Positions 38,547 through 48,345 of a stretch of DNA of 64,000 bases are shown one piece after another. The stretch lies in NCBI GenBank assembly GCA_016707785.1, contig JADJGZ010000006.1:143234-207233 (forward strand), given 5' to 3'. The position numbers and the translations under genes were made by a program. Position 1 is the first letter of the stretch. Every line of letters starts with the position of its first letter. Source of the stretch: Bacteroidales bacterium (GTDB lineage: Bacteria; Bacteroidota; Bacteroidia; Bacteroidales; UBA4417). Below the pieces are notes generated by a model. The model made no database searches. It saw nothing but the letters and a program-made list of their open reading frames with translations, and had not been told where the DNA came from.

Positions 38547-40386
38547 ATGGGCAAAAACTTGAACTTCATCGAAAAAGAAGATGTAGTAGTAAAATTTGTC
38601 GGCGATTCCGGTGACGGGATGCAGCTGGCCGGTACCTTGTTTAGTGATACTGCGGCTTTACAAGGTCTAGATCTTGCAACTTTCCCGGATTATCCGGCTG
38701 AAATCAGGGCACCTCATAATACGATACCTGGAGTTTCAGGGTTTCAAGTACGTATAGGTAGGAAAAAGATAGAAACTACTGGAGATGAAGTAGATGTTCT
38801 TGTTGCAATGAATCCTGCCTCCTTAAAGTCCAATCTGAAATGGACTCGTAAAGGAGCAACCCTGATTGTTGATGCTGATTCTTTTGATGAAGCTGCTATA
38901 AAAAAAGCCGGTTATTCAACTAATCCTCTTGACGATAATAGTCTCAATGGGTATAACCTTGTTAAGGCACCGATTTCATCTTTAACGCGTGAGGCAGTAA
39001 AACCCTTAGGCTTTGATTTCAAAACGGCTGATAAAACAAGAAATGTTTTTGCTCTTGGAATTGTCTATCATTTGGTGAATTGGAAACCAGATTCTACCAT
39101 TGAGTATTTTAAAATCAAGTTCAAGAAAAAACCTGATTTGGTTGAAGCAAATAGGGTCGTTCTTGAAGGCGGATTAATCTATGCTGAGAATATTGAAGCA
39201 CTTAAGACAACTTTCCATATTGCAAAGGCAAAAATGCCCTGCCGGAAGATATAGAAATATTACTGGAAATGTTGCAACAGCCTGGGGATTCCTGGCTGCT
39301 TCAGAGCGCTCTGGTAGGCCACTCTTTTTAGGGTCATATCCTATTACTCCAGCTACCGAGATTCTCATGGAACTAGCTCGTCATAAATCGTTGGGCGCCA
39401 AGGTTTTTCAAGCTGAGGATGAGATTGCAGGAATTTGTTCTGCAATAGGTGCTAGTTACACAGGTTCATTGGCAATAACGACTACTTCCGGACCAGGACT
39501 TTCACTGAAAAGTGAAGCCATAGGCCTTGCAGTGATGACAGAACTACCCCTGGTGATAGTTGACGTACAAAGAGGTGGCCCTTCAACAGGTTTACCCACC
39601 AAGAGTGAGCAGAGTGATCTAATGCAGGCACTTTTTGGTCGTAATGGTGAAGCTCCGGTAGTTGTTATTGCAGCATCAACACCTTCTGATTGTTTTCATT
39701 ATGCATACCAGGCATCTAAGATTGCATTGGAACATATGACTCCAGTAATGTTAATGACTGACGGATCAATAGGAAATGGTTCTCAACTTTTCCGAATTCC
39801 TAAAGTTGCAGATTTACCTATTATTACTCCTCCAATTGCCGAAGCAAATGAGAAGGATTACAAACCGTATCGCCGAAATGCTGACACTTTTGTACGTAAA
39901 TGGGCATTGCCTGGTACTGTTGGATTAAGACATAGGATAGGTGGACTTGAGAAAGAGAATATATCCGGGAATGTAAGCACTGATCCTGCCAACCATCAGC
40001 TTATGACTGATCTTAGGGAAGCAAAGATCCAGAAAGTGGCAGATTTTATTCCTTTATTAGAAGTGATGGGAGAGAAAGAAGGTGATTTACTTGTAGTTAG
40101 TTGGGGCGGTACAAAAGGGACGACCCAGGCAGCTGTGGAAGAGTTACATGCTATAGGTAAAAAGATCAGCCTGGCGCATTTTAACTATATTATGCCATTA
40201 CCAAAAAATACGCATGAAGTGCTTTCCGGATTTAAGAAAGTTATTGTTTGTGAATTAAATAGTGGTCAATTCGTAAATTATCTCCGTATGACTGAGCCTG
40301 AATTTAAGTATTTCCAGTACAATAAGGTTCAGGGATTACCTTTTAATGTGAATGAGTTAGTTTCTAAGTTCAATGAATTATTATAG
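38547..40386 (+). CDS. korA: 2-oxoacid:ferredoxin oxidoreductase, fused gamma-alpha subunit, frame broken once
   Basis: The start is the ATG at 38547 (MGKNLNFIEKEDVVV). Residues about 1-190 form the gamma domain (VKFVGDSGDGMQLAGTLF), and the alpha pyrimidine-binding domain follows (GSYPITPATEIL, FQAEDEIAGI, GLPTKSEQSDL). The first frame ends at 39254. Dropping one C from the CCC at 39237-39239 reads AKMPAGRYRNITGN and restores one protein of about 612 residues. The enzyme oxidatively decarboxylates 2-oxoglutarate (or a related acid) with ferredoxin and CoA, or runs in reverse. It pairs with korB 12 bases downstream. Since this is core metabolism, a sequence error is more likely than decay. 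Confidence 0.92.
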
Positions 40387-40397
40387 GAGGCTGTAAA

Positions 40398-41441
40398 ATG
40401 GTAGATTTTCCAAATAAAACCATCGAACGATCATCAGTTGAACTCACAAAAGAAGACTTTGTGAGTGATCAGTTAGTGAAATGGTGTCCAGGTTGTGGTG
40501 ATCATGCTATTTTAGCAGCAGTTGCCAATGTTTTCCCAAAAATAGGTTACAGGAAAGAGAATTTTATGATGGTATCCGGAATAGGATGTTCATCAAGGTT
40601 TCCTTACTATGTAAATACCTATGGATTTCATGGAATTCATGGTAGGGCGCACCCAATCGCATCGGGAATGAAAATTGCAAATCCAAACCTTAGTGTATGG
40701 ATCACTTCTGGAGATGGTGATTCAATGGCTATTGGAGGGAATCATTTTATTCATATTATCCGAAGAAATATAGATGTTAATATTTTGCTTTTCAATAACC
40801 AGATTTATGGTTTGACGAAAGGTCAATATTCTCCAACTACCCCCATGGGAAGTGTTACCAAAACATCACCTCAGGGTACTATTGAGCATCCATTTAATCC
40901 TGGAGAACTTGTCCTGGGTGCACAAGGCACTTTCTTTGCACGTGCAGTCGACAGCAACATCAAATTAATGACTGAAGTTATGTTTGAGGCAGCCAGGCAT
41001 GATGGAACTTCAGTTGTAGAGATTCTCCAGAACTGTGTAATATTTGCAGATAAAACTCATGCTGCAGTCACTGATAAGGAAGTCAGGGATGATGCTCAAA
41101 TTCACCTGAAGAATGGTGAACCTATGATCTTTGGTAAAAATAAAGATAAAGGGATACGATTGAATGGAACACAACTGGAAGTTGTCAAAATTGGCGAAAA
41201 CGAAATTTCAGAAGATGATTTGTTAGTACATGATCAATATCAACAAGATCCAGGCCTCCATCTTATGCTGGCGAAAATGGCACCACCTCATTATCCAATG
41301 GCTGTGGGTGTAATAAGATCTGCCATGTACCCAACTTATGATGATCTCGTGGTTGATCAGATTGAACATGCAAAAGCAACCAGTAAAATTAAATGTGTCG
41401 ATGATCTATTAAATAGTGGCGATACCTGGGAAATAAAATAA
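40398..41441 (+). CDS. korB: 2-oxoacid:ferredoxin oxidoreductase, beta (TPP-binding) subunit
   Basis: This 347-residue protein has the Fe-S/TPP motif WCPGCGDHAIL, GIGCSSRFPYYVNTYGFHGIHGRAHP, and the thiamine diphosphate motif SGDGDSMAIGGNHF with a downstream NN-x-YGLTKGQ-type loop. These fit KorB. It forms the catalytic partner of the gamma-alpha subunit encoded immediately upstream and ends before a hairpin terminator. Confidence 0.94.
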   Translation: MVDFPNKTIERSSVELTKEDFVSDQLVKWCPGCGDHAILAAVANVFPKIGYRKENFMMVSGIGCSSRFPYYVNTYGFHGIHGRAHPIASGMKIANPNLSVWITSGDGDSMAIGGNHFIHIIRRNIDVNILLFNNQIYGLTKGQYSPTTPMGSVTKTSPQGTIEHPFNPGELVLGAQGTFFARAVDSNIKLMTEVMFEAARHDGTSVVEILQNCVIFADKTHAAVTDKEVRDDAQIHLKNGEPMIFGKNKDKGIRLNGTQLEVVKIGENEISEDDLLVHDQYQQDPGLHLMLAKMAPPHYPMAVGVIRSAMYPTYDDLVVDQIEHAKATSKIKCVDDLLNSGDTWEIK

Positions 41442-41464
41442 GCCAATAAGAAATTGTGGAAAAG

Positions 41465-41492
41465 GGCTCCTCAGCATATTGCTTTAGGAGCC
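41465..41492 (+). terminator. Terminator after korB
   Basis: A 7-bp stem (GGCTCCT/AGGAGCC) with a 14-base loop is followed by ATTTCTTT. It is a moderately strong terminator candidate 24 bases after the korB stop. Confidence 0.6.
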
Positions 41493-41632
41493 ATTTCTTT
41501 ATCTGCCAATTCATTCTTTAAAAACTACCATACTATTCATGTGAATAGTGTGCTACTTTTCAACTTATCAAAACATCCAATAAACATGGAATTTGTTTTT
41601 TTACTTTACTTTTGCCTTGAAAATGATCAATT

Positions 41633-42358
41633 ATGATTTTACGAACCGAGGAGATAGTTAAAAAGTACAGACAACGAATAGTAGTCAATCATGTTTCAAT
41701 TCAGGTTGAACAAGGAGAGATAGTTGGACTGTTAGGCCCCAATGGAGCGGGTAAAACCACCTCCTTTTATATAATAGTAGGCCTTATTAAGCCATTGCAA
41801 GGGAAGGTATTCCTTGATGAAATGGAGATTACAAGTGAACCTATCTATAAAAGGGCCCAACTTGGTATTGGATATCTTGCACAGGAGGCATCTGTCTTTC
41901 GTAAATTGAGTGTTGAAGATAATATTAAAGCTGTATTGGAATTTACCAAATTGAACAAGCATGATCAACAGGAGAAGCTCGAATCGCTGATCTCTGAATT
42001 TGGTTTACAAGGTGTTAGAAAAAGTCTTGGGATTCAATTGAGCGGTGGGGAGAGACGTAGAACAGAAATTGCCAGGGCACTTGCAACCGATCCTAAATTT
42101 ATCTTATTGGATGAACCTTTTGCTGGAGTCGATCCTATCGCAGTTGAAGATATCCAGCATATTGTGATGAACCTTCGAACAAAAAATATTGGAATTCTGA
42201 TAACAGACCACAATGTTCACGAGACCTTATCAATTACTGACAGAGCCTACTTGTTGTTTGAAGGTTCTGTTTTGAAATCCGGCTCAGCTTCAGACCTGGC
42301 AAATGATGAACAAGTGCGTAAAGTATATCTTGGAAAGAATTTTGAACTGAGAAGATAG
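41633..42358 (+). CDS. lptB: Lipopolysaccharide export ABC transporter ATP-binding protein
   Basis: This 241-residue ATPase has Walker A GPNGAGKTT (residues 35-43), Q-loop YLAQEASVFRKLSVEDN, signature LSGGERRR, Walker B FILLDEPFAGVDP and the H-loop DHNVHET. The sequence pattern and length are those of LptB, which powers extraction of LPS from the inner membrane with LptFG and LptC. A TACTTTTG -7-like box lies at 41607-41614. It converges on the lipoprotein gene at 42360 with only 1 base between stops. Confidence 0.93.
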   Translation: MILRTEEIVKKYRQRIVVNHVSIQVEQGEIVGLLGPNGAGKTTSFYIIVGLIKPLQGKVFLDEMEITSEPIYKRAQLGIGYLAQEASVFRKLSVEDNIKAVLEFTKLNKHDQQEKLESLISEFGLQGVRKSLGIQLSGGERRRTEIARALATDPKFILLDEPFAGVDPIAVEDIQHIVMNLRTKNIGILITDHNVHETLSITDRAYLLFEGSVLKSGSASDLANDEQVRKVYLGKNFELRR

Positions 42359-42359
42359 T

Positions 42360-43109
42360 CTAGTTATTCTTTCTTTGTAACGAAAACTTATATTGCAAAC
42401 TGAAACCGATCGAGAGATTATGAAATGGGAATAATCTTTGTTCGGGTTTAAGGTTTATAAGTGATGTGCCAGAAATATAGACGCCGGATTTTATCTTTCT
42501 TTTGCCTGTTCTGACAAAAGCGACTGGTTCCAATAAAAAGTACTTATTAAAGTAGCTTACCGGATCAAGTCCATTGGATTCATAAAACCCGTAATCGTTG
42601 ATTGAAACATTAAAAAGACCGGCTTTCAGACCGAATCCATATTCAATATTTTGTTTTCTGTTGACTGACTGACCGAGGTTGAATTGAGTGAAGTAAATGT
42701 CATATTCTCCTTCCAAATAGGATGGATTTTCAGATTTTATTCGTTTTCCTTTTCCAGAAGCATATCCTCCAAGGAGTTCATAGCGCGTGGAAGAATTGTT
42801 TTTCCAGAAAAAACCTGTACTAGCCTGAAAGTAGTAGGTTTCTTCTGCAGAAGTATATCCATATGCTTGAATACAAACATGAGAAAAAGGTGAATAGGCC
42901 AAAGAACCAGCAATTCCTGCAGGGATGTTGATTCCACCTGTCAGAAGCACTTCATTCTTTTCTGTAAATAATGGTATTGGAACTGATTGTGGACTATAGA
43001 CCTTGCAAGAAGAAATAAGCAAAACTAAAAGGCTAAATAACACTAGTTGCCTCAATCCATATTGTTTTGGAGTTGAAAAGAATGGGTATTTTGCTTTAAG
43101 TTTCATCAT
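42360..43109 (-). CDS. Hypothetical lipoprotein, probably outer-membrane associated
   Basis: The 249-residue product has an N-terminal hydrophobic segment and lipobox (LLVLLISSCKV), so it should be lipidated. The rest is rich in alternating hydrophobic/polar strands ending in FSLQYKFSL, suggesting a beta-rich outer-membrane protein. I recognise no family. Its start overlaps the stop of pssA by 4 bases, so both are cotranscribed. Confidence 0.7.
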   Translation of the reverse strand: MMKLKAKYPFFSTPKQYGLRQLVLFSLLVLLISSCKVYSPQSVPIPLFTEKNEVLLTGGINIPAGIAGSLAYSPFSHVCIQAYGYTSAEETYYFQASTGFFWKNNSSTRYELLGGYASGKGKRIKSENPSYLEGEYDIYFTQFNLGQSVNRKQNIEYGFGLKAGLFNVSINDYGFYESNGLDPVSYFNKYFLLEPVAFVRTGKRKIKSGVYISGTSLINLKPEQRLFPFHNLSIGFSLQYKFSLQRKNN

Positions 43110-43828
43110 TTGAAAAATAATGAAAGAATTAGATAGGCTACAATAATGATAGGAACCGCAATGAAGCCTGCAAAGACTATTGATATAACTGATATAGCAA
43201 TCAGGAGGTATTGTGGTTTGTTATTTCCCCACTCTAAATTTTTAAATTTTAAGGCAAATAAAGGTATCTCTGAAACCAGGAGGTAACAAATCACAAGAAT
43301 GATAATCAACAGGAAATAATAGTTGCTAAGAATACCTGATATGAAAGTTAGCTGAGTAATAGTCTCTGCCTGATCCAGAATCAATGGAAAAGAGCCCAGA
43401 AGAAGGGCTGATGCAGGAGTCGGTAATCCAAGAAAAGAATCAGTTTGCCTTGTATCAATGTTGAACTTGGCTAACCGTAAGGCTGAAAAAACCGGTATCA
43501 GGAAAGCAAGGTAAGGGAAGGGATTCAGAGATGATTCGATTGAATTGAATGGCAGATTTGAGGATGAGTCCATCAACATAAAAATGATGACTCCTGGAAG
43601 GAGTCCAAAGGATAGGATATCTGCCAGTGAATCAAGTTGCTTGCCTATCTCTGATTTTACGTGCAGTATTCTGGCCATGAAGCCATCCAGGAAATCAAAG
43701 ATTGCGGCAATTCCAATAAAGATGGCTCCCGTGCTTAAATTGTCTGCAAAAGCAAATGTAATTCCAATACAACCGCTGAATAAATTCAAACAGGTAATCG
43801 TATTTGGGATGTGTTTTTTGATTTCCAA
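43106..43828 (-). CDS. pssA: CDP-diacylglycerol--serine O-phosphatidyltransferase
   Basis: This 240-residue membrane protein contains the complete CDP-alcohol phosphotransferase motif D-x2-D-G-x2-A-R-x8-G-x3-D-x3-D in DFLDGFMARIL...GKQLDSLAD, starting near residue 45, and several TM helices. It makes phosphatidylserine, the precursor of phosphatidylethanolamine. A TACTTTTG -7 element lies at 43854-43861 on the minus strand. It is followed by the coupled lipoprotein gene. Confidence 0.93.
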   Translation of the reverse strand: MEIKKHIPNTITCLNLFSGCIGITFAFADNLSTGAIFIGIAAIFDFLDGFMARILHVKSEIGKQLDSLADILSFGLLPGVIIFMLMDSSSNLPFNSIESSLNPFPYLAFLIPVFSALRLAKFNIDTRQTDSFLGLPTPASALLLGSFPLILDQAETITQLTFISGILSNYYFLLIIILVICYLLVSEIPLFALKFKNLEWGNNKPQYLLIAISVISIVFAGFIAVPIIIVAYLILSLFFK

Positions 43829-43853
43829 AGGAGTTTGATTTATAATGAGATAA

Positions 43854-43861
43854 CAAAAGTA
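43854..43861 (-). promoter_or_regulatory. -7 promoter element of pssA
   Basis: On the minus strand the sequence reads TACTTTTG (TAnnTTTG), 26 bases before the pssA ATG. No clear -33 partner. Confidence 0.5.
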
Positions 43862-43941
43862 CGATTTCCTTTACTCATGCATTAACAATGAAAGTAATAA
43901 GATATCGATTAATAATAAAATATAATCCGACTATCAGTTTA

Positions 43942-43972
43942 TTTGAAATATCCATGAATTTATATATCTTTG
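43942..43972 (+). promoter_or_regulatory. Promoter of the gene at 44005
   Basis: A TTTG (-33, 43942-43945) is separated by 19 bases from TATCTTTG (-7, 43965-43972), a very good consensus match, 33 bases before the start codon. Confidence 0.75.
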
Positions 43973-44004
43973 TTTGATAACTATGAAAATTAAACTGGAT
44001 TTTT

Positions 44005-44730
44005 ATGGAAGAGAAACAGGTCATTACCTCTTTGGGGTATATTCTTAAAAGAGAAAAGTTAGCCACCCTTGCATCTCAGAAAAATTATGGAGAGTTAATT
44101 CTGGAGGACTTGGATCCATTTCCAGGGTTCTACGATCATTATTTTGTTCCGGCTAATGAAAATGAGAAAAAGCCCAGGTCCATTTTCTTGATTGTGAAAG
44201 AACTTGATATATGCAAGGAGGATACTTTTATCAGAATGACCATGCATATTAAGCGGGAGCATTCGATAAAGTTCGATGCAGCAATGGCTATTGTGCAGTT
44301 GTTTAATAAATCCACTCCATGCATACGCATTTTCATGGATGACTATGATCTGCTTCCTGAGTTGATTAGTCACTATAGAAAAGTTGGAATGGTCTTTTTG
44401 CCAAAAAAGGATATCAAGCCCTTCCAAACCCTGATAGAAGTAAGAAAATACTTTGAGGTCAAGGTGCTGTCAGATGGAATTTATATGGATATGGATCAGC
44501 CTGATACATATTACCTCAGAATGCCTTCTTATTTGAACTGGGAGCAGTTTGAAAGTGTTACTATCAGCATCCGAAATAATATGAGCCATAAGTTGTATGA
44601 TGCTGCCCAGGCTGCTATATATGAAAAAACAGGAATGGTGGATCTTATCAGAATCTTTGATCGCAAAGCAGATCTGGAGAAGTTGGAGGTTCTAAAAGAG
44701 AAGTATATATCAGAAATTAATAGGATTTGA
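44005..44730 (+). CDS. Hypothetical protein
   Basis: A 241-residue soluble protein with no signal peptide or membrane segment and a mixed alpha/beta composition. The N half contains ELILEDLDPFPGFYDHYF and the C half LRMPSYLNWEQFESVTISIR and KTGMVDLIRIFDRKADLEKLE. The two halves look like related repeats (each has a segment ending in a short helix with D/E-rich loops), but I recognise no family. It has a strong promoter of its own and is divergent from pssA. Confidence 0.75.
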   Translation: MEEKQVITSLGYILKREKLATLASQKNYGELILEDLDPFPGFYDHYFVPANENEKKPRSIFLIVKELDICKEDTFIRMTMHIKREHSIKFDAAMAIVQLFNKSTPCIRIFMDDYDLLPELISHYRKVGMVFLPKKDIKPFQTLIEVRKYFEVKVLSDGIYMDMDQPDTYYLRMPSYLNWEQFESVTISIRNNMSHKLYDAAQAAIYEKTGMVDLIRIFDRKADLEKLEVLKEKYISEINRI

Positions 44731-44915
44731 TAACAGGCAGAGCGCTCTTAACCTTCTTTTGATTCTTGAAACTTTATTCTTTAGTTAACCTTTATTTTTG
44801 TCATATAAAGATAAAGTTTTGATTTGTAGTGTATTTATGTCGGGATGGGCCCTATGATAAGAAAGAATAGTGTGCCTTAATCCTTGAGATTTGTGGAGCT
44901 AATACTGTTAGATTT

Positions 44916-45164
44916 ATGACAGTTGCACAGTTTAATCAATTGACTAGTATCGAGAAGGTTAATACACTTTTTGATCGGGGGAAAGAACTCTCTTCCAGAA
45001 TTTATATCTATTACAATATTAAATTATTTGTATTGTTTGATTTCTTTGTCGAAATCTGGTATCAGCAATCATCTAACCGGATTGAAAGGATTGTTATTTT
45101 GAAACTGGAAGATGTCCTTGATATTTATGAGAAGGATATCAGGATTGGAGATTTGTATGCCTAA
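44916..45164 (+). CDS. Small hypothetical protein
   Basis: An 82-residue protein, MTVAQFNQLTSIEKVNTLF to IRIGDLYA. It has a central hydrophobic segment (IKLFVLFDFFVEIWYQ) that reads like a buried strand/helix rather than a membrane anchor, and acidic ends. It resembles short conserved Bacteroidota proteins of unknown function that are predicted to be single-domain. It converges with the Crp/Fnr gene 11 bases away. Confidence 0.6.
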   Translation: MTVAQFNQLTSIEKVNTLFDRGKELSSRIYIYYNIKLFVLFDFFVEIWYQQSSNRIERIVILKLEDVLDIYEKDIRIGDLYA

Positions 45165-45175
45165 AGACTGATTTT

Positions 45176-45883
45176 TCAACCCACTTCACTGATTTTTACC
45201 AGTCTGGGTACATCCAGAAGTTTAATGGTTTTGCCGGAAATTTCAATTAGTCCGTCGTCCTTTAATTCTTTCATCAACCTAATTACACTTTCTGTTGACA
45301 TCCCGGTTAATTCACCAAGATCATTTCGTGAAAGAGGCAGGTCAAATTGAAGACTTTTGAAAATGCGTCCAGATAAGCACATTAGAATATCTGCCAAACG
45401 ACCATGCAGATGTTTCTGAGTCAAACAGAAAAATCTTCCATAGGTTTGTGCTGTGTTTTCATTCATCAGGTTGAGAATCCTGTATGCAAATCCGGGATTT
45501 TGCAGCAGCAACTGTTTAAAAACAGCGATGTCTATCATTTTTACAACTGATTCAACATAAGTTGTTACCGAATAAAGAAATGTATTGTTGCCTTCAAAGA
45601 TGGCGGGCACTCCAATAATATGTCCAGAGGGTGTAATAGTAAGAATCAGGTTTTTTGGGGTGCCTTCGAGATAGATTTTAACTAATCCTTTCTCGAGAAA
45701 AATGATATTAGAGGCAAATGTGCCTTGTTTACATATTGTTTCTCCTTTGCGATAGGTAATTGTTACTGCTTTACTATCCAATAATGATTTCTCTGCATCA
45801 GACAAAAGGGAGAAACAGGGTGAGTCATACACATGCGTGGCGCAGGAGCTGATGGGGAGGGTGTCAGTTGTTGTGTCAGTCAT
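45176..45883 (-). CDS. Crp/Fnr-family transcriptional regulator
   Basis: The 235-residue protein has an N-terminal cNMP-binding-type beta-barrel (about residues 20-140, including TITYRKGETICKQGT) and a C-terminal HTH_Crp domain with LSRNDLGELTGMSTESVIRLMKELKDDGLIE. Cys residues occur near the N terminus (C14, C23) and in the ETICKQ segment, but they do not match the FNR four-Cys spacing, so an Fe-S cofactor is uncertain. It is divergent from the rhodanese-porin operon and may regulate it. No operator was assigned. Confidence 0.88.
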   Translation of the reverse strand: MTDTTTDTLPISSCATHVYDSPCFSLLSDAEKSLLDSKAVTITYRKGETICKQGTFASNIIFLEKGLVKIYLEGTPKNLILTITPSGHIIGVPAIFEGNNTFLYSVTTYVESVVKMIDIAVFKQLLLQNPGFAYRILNLMNENTAQTYGRFFCLTQKHLHGRLADILMCLSGRIFKSLQFDLPLSRNDLGELTGMSTESVIRLMKELKDDGLIEISGKTIKLLDVPRLVKISEVG

Positions 45884-46013
45884 ATGTGGCTTTCTAAATA
45901 TTTATGATGCAAAATAACACTTTTTTTTATGATCCTGATCAGTTTTTAATTGATAGAAGACTATTTTTTATTGACGCATGACATGTTTTTTCCCTTTGAA
46001 TTACATGGTTCGG

Positions 46014-46047
46014 GTTGTAGTGCAGATTACCGACAAGTATAGCTTTG
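46014..46047 (+). promoter_or_regulatory. Candidate promoter of the rhodanese-porin operon
   Basis: TAGCTTTG (-7, 46040-46047) matches TAnnTTTG; GTTG at 46014-46017, 22 bases upstream, is a partial -33. It lies about 85 bases before the first start codon. Confidence 0.5.
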
Positions 46048-46132
46048 TTAGCGAAATAACAATGTAAATCTCAGAAATAGAATTATTTCTGGCTAAGCCA
46101 TAAACTAACTAACAACTTTAAAACCAAACCGT

Positions 46133-47137
46133 ATGAAAAAGATCATTCTTTTTGCCTTTATCATTGCCTCACTGCCTTTATTAATTCTTACATCTTGTAA
46201 AAAGGATGAGCCTGAATCAGTGAATGCCTACCTCACATTAAAAGCCTATATGGTTGCGAATACCATGGACCTGCCTGACCTTGCAAAAAATTGGATAATT
46301 GATCCAAAATCAACCAATATGGGTGGAGGTATTGACTCAGTTACAAGCACTATGCCCGGTTACCATGTTTTCGACATTCGCTCAGCCACAGATTTTGCTG
46401 CAGGACATATTAAAAATGCTGTTAATGTGCCTTTAAAAGATGTTGTAACCACTGCAGCAGGTTACACTGATAAGCCTATTTGTGTTGTTTGTTATACCGG
46501 ACAAACTGCAGGGCAGGCTGTTATGGCTCTGCGTTTATCAGGTTTCCCAAATGCAGTAGTGCTAAAGTGGGGTATGGCAGGTTGGAATTCAGCATATAAA
46601 GGACCATGGGTTAGCAATTCCGGATATGAAGTTGCTGCTAATGGAAATATTGCTGTTGGAAGTGCCAATTGGGTGACTTCAGCTGCTCCTGCTACAGGTA
46701 CATTTACAGAGCCTGTATGGACCTCTTCATCCTCCAATGGTTCTGATATTCTAAAGGAACGCGTTCAGGCTGTTCTTGATGCTGGTTTCTCACCGGTGGC
46801 TGCTGCTGATGTCCTGGCTAATCCTGCAGGTTATCAAGTTGTAAATTATTGGTCAGCTGCTGACTATACAACATTTGGCCATTTTACTGGTGCTTATAAT
46901 GTGCCGGTAATTTCTCTGGCCGGAGACCTCGTAAAAGCTTTTGATCCTACAAAAGAAGAACTGGTTTATTGTTACACCGGACAAACATCCAGTATAGCAA
47001 CCTTCTGGCTGAATGTTCTTGGTTACAAAACAAAAGGTATTTCTTTTGGAGCAAACAGGCTTGTTTATGACCAGCTAAAAGCTGCCTCCAAGACTGTTTA
47101 TAAAGGTCCTAAAAACTGGGCTGTAGTTACAGACTAA
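46133..47137 (+). CDS. Double-rhodanese lipoprotein
   Basis: The 334-residue protein begins with a lipoprotein signal (MKKIILFAFIIASLPLLILTSCKK, lipid Cys at 22). Two rhodanese domains follow: the first has FDIRSATDFAAGHIKNAVNVP and an active Cys in CYTGQTAGQ near residue 120; the second has NYWSAADYTTFGHFTGAYNVP and CYTGQTSS near 280. Rhodaneses carry persulfide sulfur on that Cys. The lipid anchor puts it in the periplasm or at the outer membrane. It is the first gene of an operon with a porin and a second rhodanese. Confidence 0.92.
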   Translation: MKKIILFAFIIASLPLLILTSCKKDEPESVNAYLTLKAYMVANTMDLPDLAKNWIIDPKSTNMGGGIDSVTSTMPGYHVFDIRSATDFAAGHIKNAVNVPLKDVVTTAAGYTDKPICVVCYTGQTAGQAVMALRLSGFPNAVVLKWGMAGWNSAYKGPWVSNSGYEVAANGNIAVGSANWVTSAAPATGTFTEPVWTSSSSNGSDILKERVQAVLDAGFSPVAAADVLANPAGYQVVNYWSAADYTTFGHFTGAYNVPVISLAGDLVKAFDPTKEELVYCYTGQTSSIATFWLNVLGYKTKGISFGANRLVYDQLKAASKTVYKGPKNWAVVTD

Positions 47138-47161
47138 TTAATCTTTTGAAGTAAACTTTAA

Positions 47162-47199
47162 GGAAACAGGGGAGGGTTGATTACTCTTCCCTGTTTTAT
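47162..47199 (+). terminator. Imperfect hairpin between rhodanese and porin genes
   Basis: AAACAGGG pairs with CCCTGTTT around an internal bulged GAG/CTC section, followed by TTATAAAA. It may attenuate transcription into the porin gene instead of ending it. Confidence 0.45.
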
Positions 47200-47212
47200 A
47201 AAAAAATGATAT

Positions 47213-48335
47213 ATGAGAAAGATAGTAATACTTACAATTTTTTGCTTAACAGGATTCATCACCTCCTGGGCACAAGGATGCATGGAGCCGGCATCATCTT
47301 CTGGTGGACCACAAATTATCGGTTATATACAACCTGAATTCAGGGCTGGTTTCAATGGAACAACTGTGGATAATAAGAGCAAAAATGAATACAACTTTGC
47401 ATTTCGTCGCGCCAGAATTGGTGTTACCGGCTCTATCCCTTATGACTTTAGTTATTATGTTGTCACCGAATTCAGTTCTTTCTCTAACGGGCCTTATCTT
47501 CTAGATGCTTTCATAACTTATAACAGGTTCAAACCCTGGTTTAAGGTTTCAATCGGACAATTTAAGAAAGCTTTCGGCCTTGAACTTACAACTGCATGTC
47601 AGGATCTTTATACTGTTGACAGATCACTCATGGTAAATGAAATGGCATCACCTTCAGAGATCTTGGTGTCATGATAAGTGGTAGCATCGGATCCTATAAA
47701 TTTTTGGTTTAAAAAAGGAGAACCTATTGTCATATACCATGTCATTAACCAATGGAACAGGAATGAATACAGGTGATATTGACAGGTATAAAGATTTGAA
47801 TGCAAGGCTGGTGTTTTTTGCTCCATTCGAATGGTTAAGCATTGGAGGAAGTTATCAGACAGGAAAGCAGCTAAATGCTGATCCCACTGTTTCTGCTCCT
47901 GATAAACGCACTCGTTATGGTGGTGACATTCAGCTTAAAAAGTATGGGTTCATTCTGCAATCAGAGTACATCATGGGAAAGGATGATGGCTCAAAATTAG
48001 TTGGTGGAGGTTGTGGAGGAACACCGGAACTTGTTATGGGCAATTTTAAAAGAGATGGTTTTTATGCACAGTTAATGTATCAAACTCCATGGAACCTGAT
48101 GCCTGTGATAAAGTATGAATCCTATGACCCCGATAAAGATCTGGAGGATATTGATCATAGTAATTTCAGAAGGTCCAGTTTGATATTCGGGGTGAATTAT
48201 TACGCCAACGATTGGACTCGTATTCAACTGAATTATAACTATAACATGGAGTCAAGTTCAGATACCGATATCACCAAGTACAACGAAGTACCCAATGATA
48301 TGTTTATTCTTCAGGTTCAGGTTAAACTTAATTAG
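47213..48335 (+). CDS. Phosphate-selective porin O/P-like outer-membrane porin, frame broken twice
   Basis: The start at 47213 gives a signal peptide (MRKIVILTIFCLTGFITSWAQG). The first frame shows GGPQIIGYIQPEFRAGF and RRARIGVTGSIPYDFSYYVVTEFS, typical of OprP/OprO-like porins, and stops at 47674. Adding a T near 47653 restores PFRDLGVMISGSIGSYKF. A second added T in the TTTTT at 47701-47705 restores GLKKENLLSYTMSLTNGTGMN and the intact C-terminal half to 48335. The protein, about 375 residues, would form a beta-barrel anion channel. It lies between two rhodanese genes, so thio-anions such as thiosulfate are possible cargo (inference). Confidence 0.85.
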
Positions 48336-48345
48336 ACATAAAAAA

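Noticed and set aside
45884..46132. FNR box between the Crp/Fnr gene and the rhodanese operon
   Set aside because: TGATC-rich stretches are present but no TTGAT-N4-ATCAA match was found.
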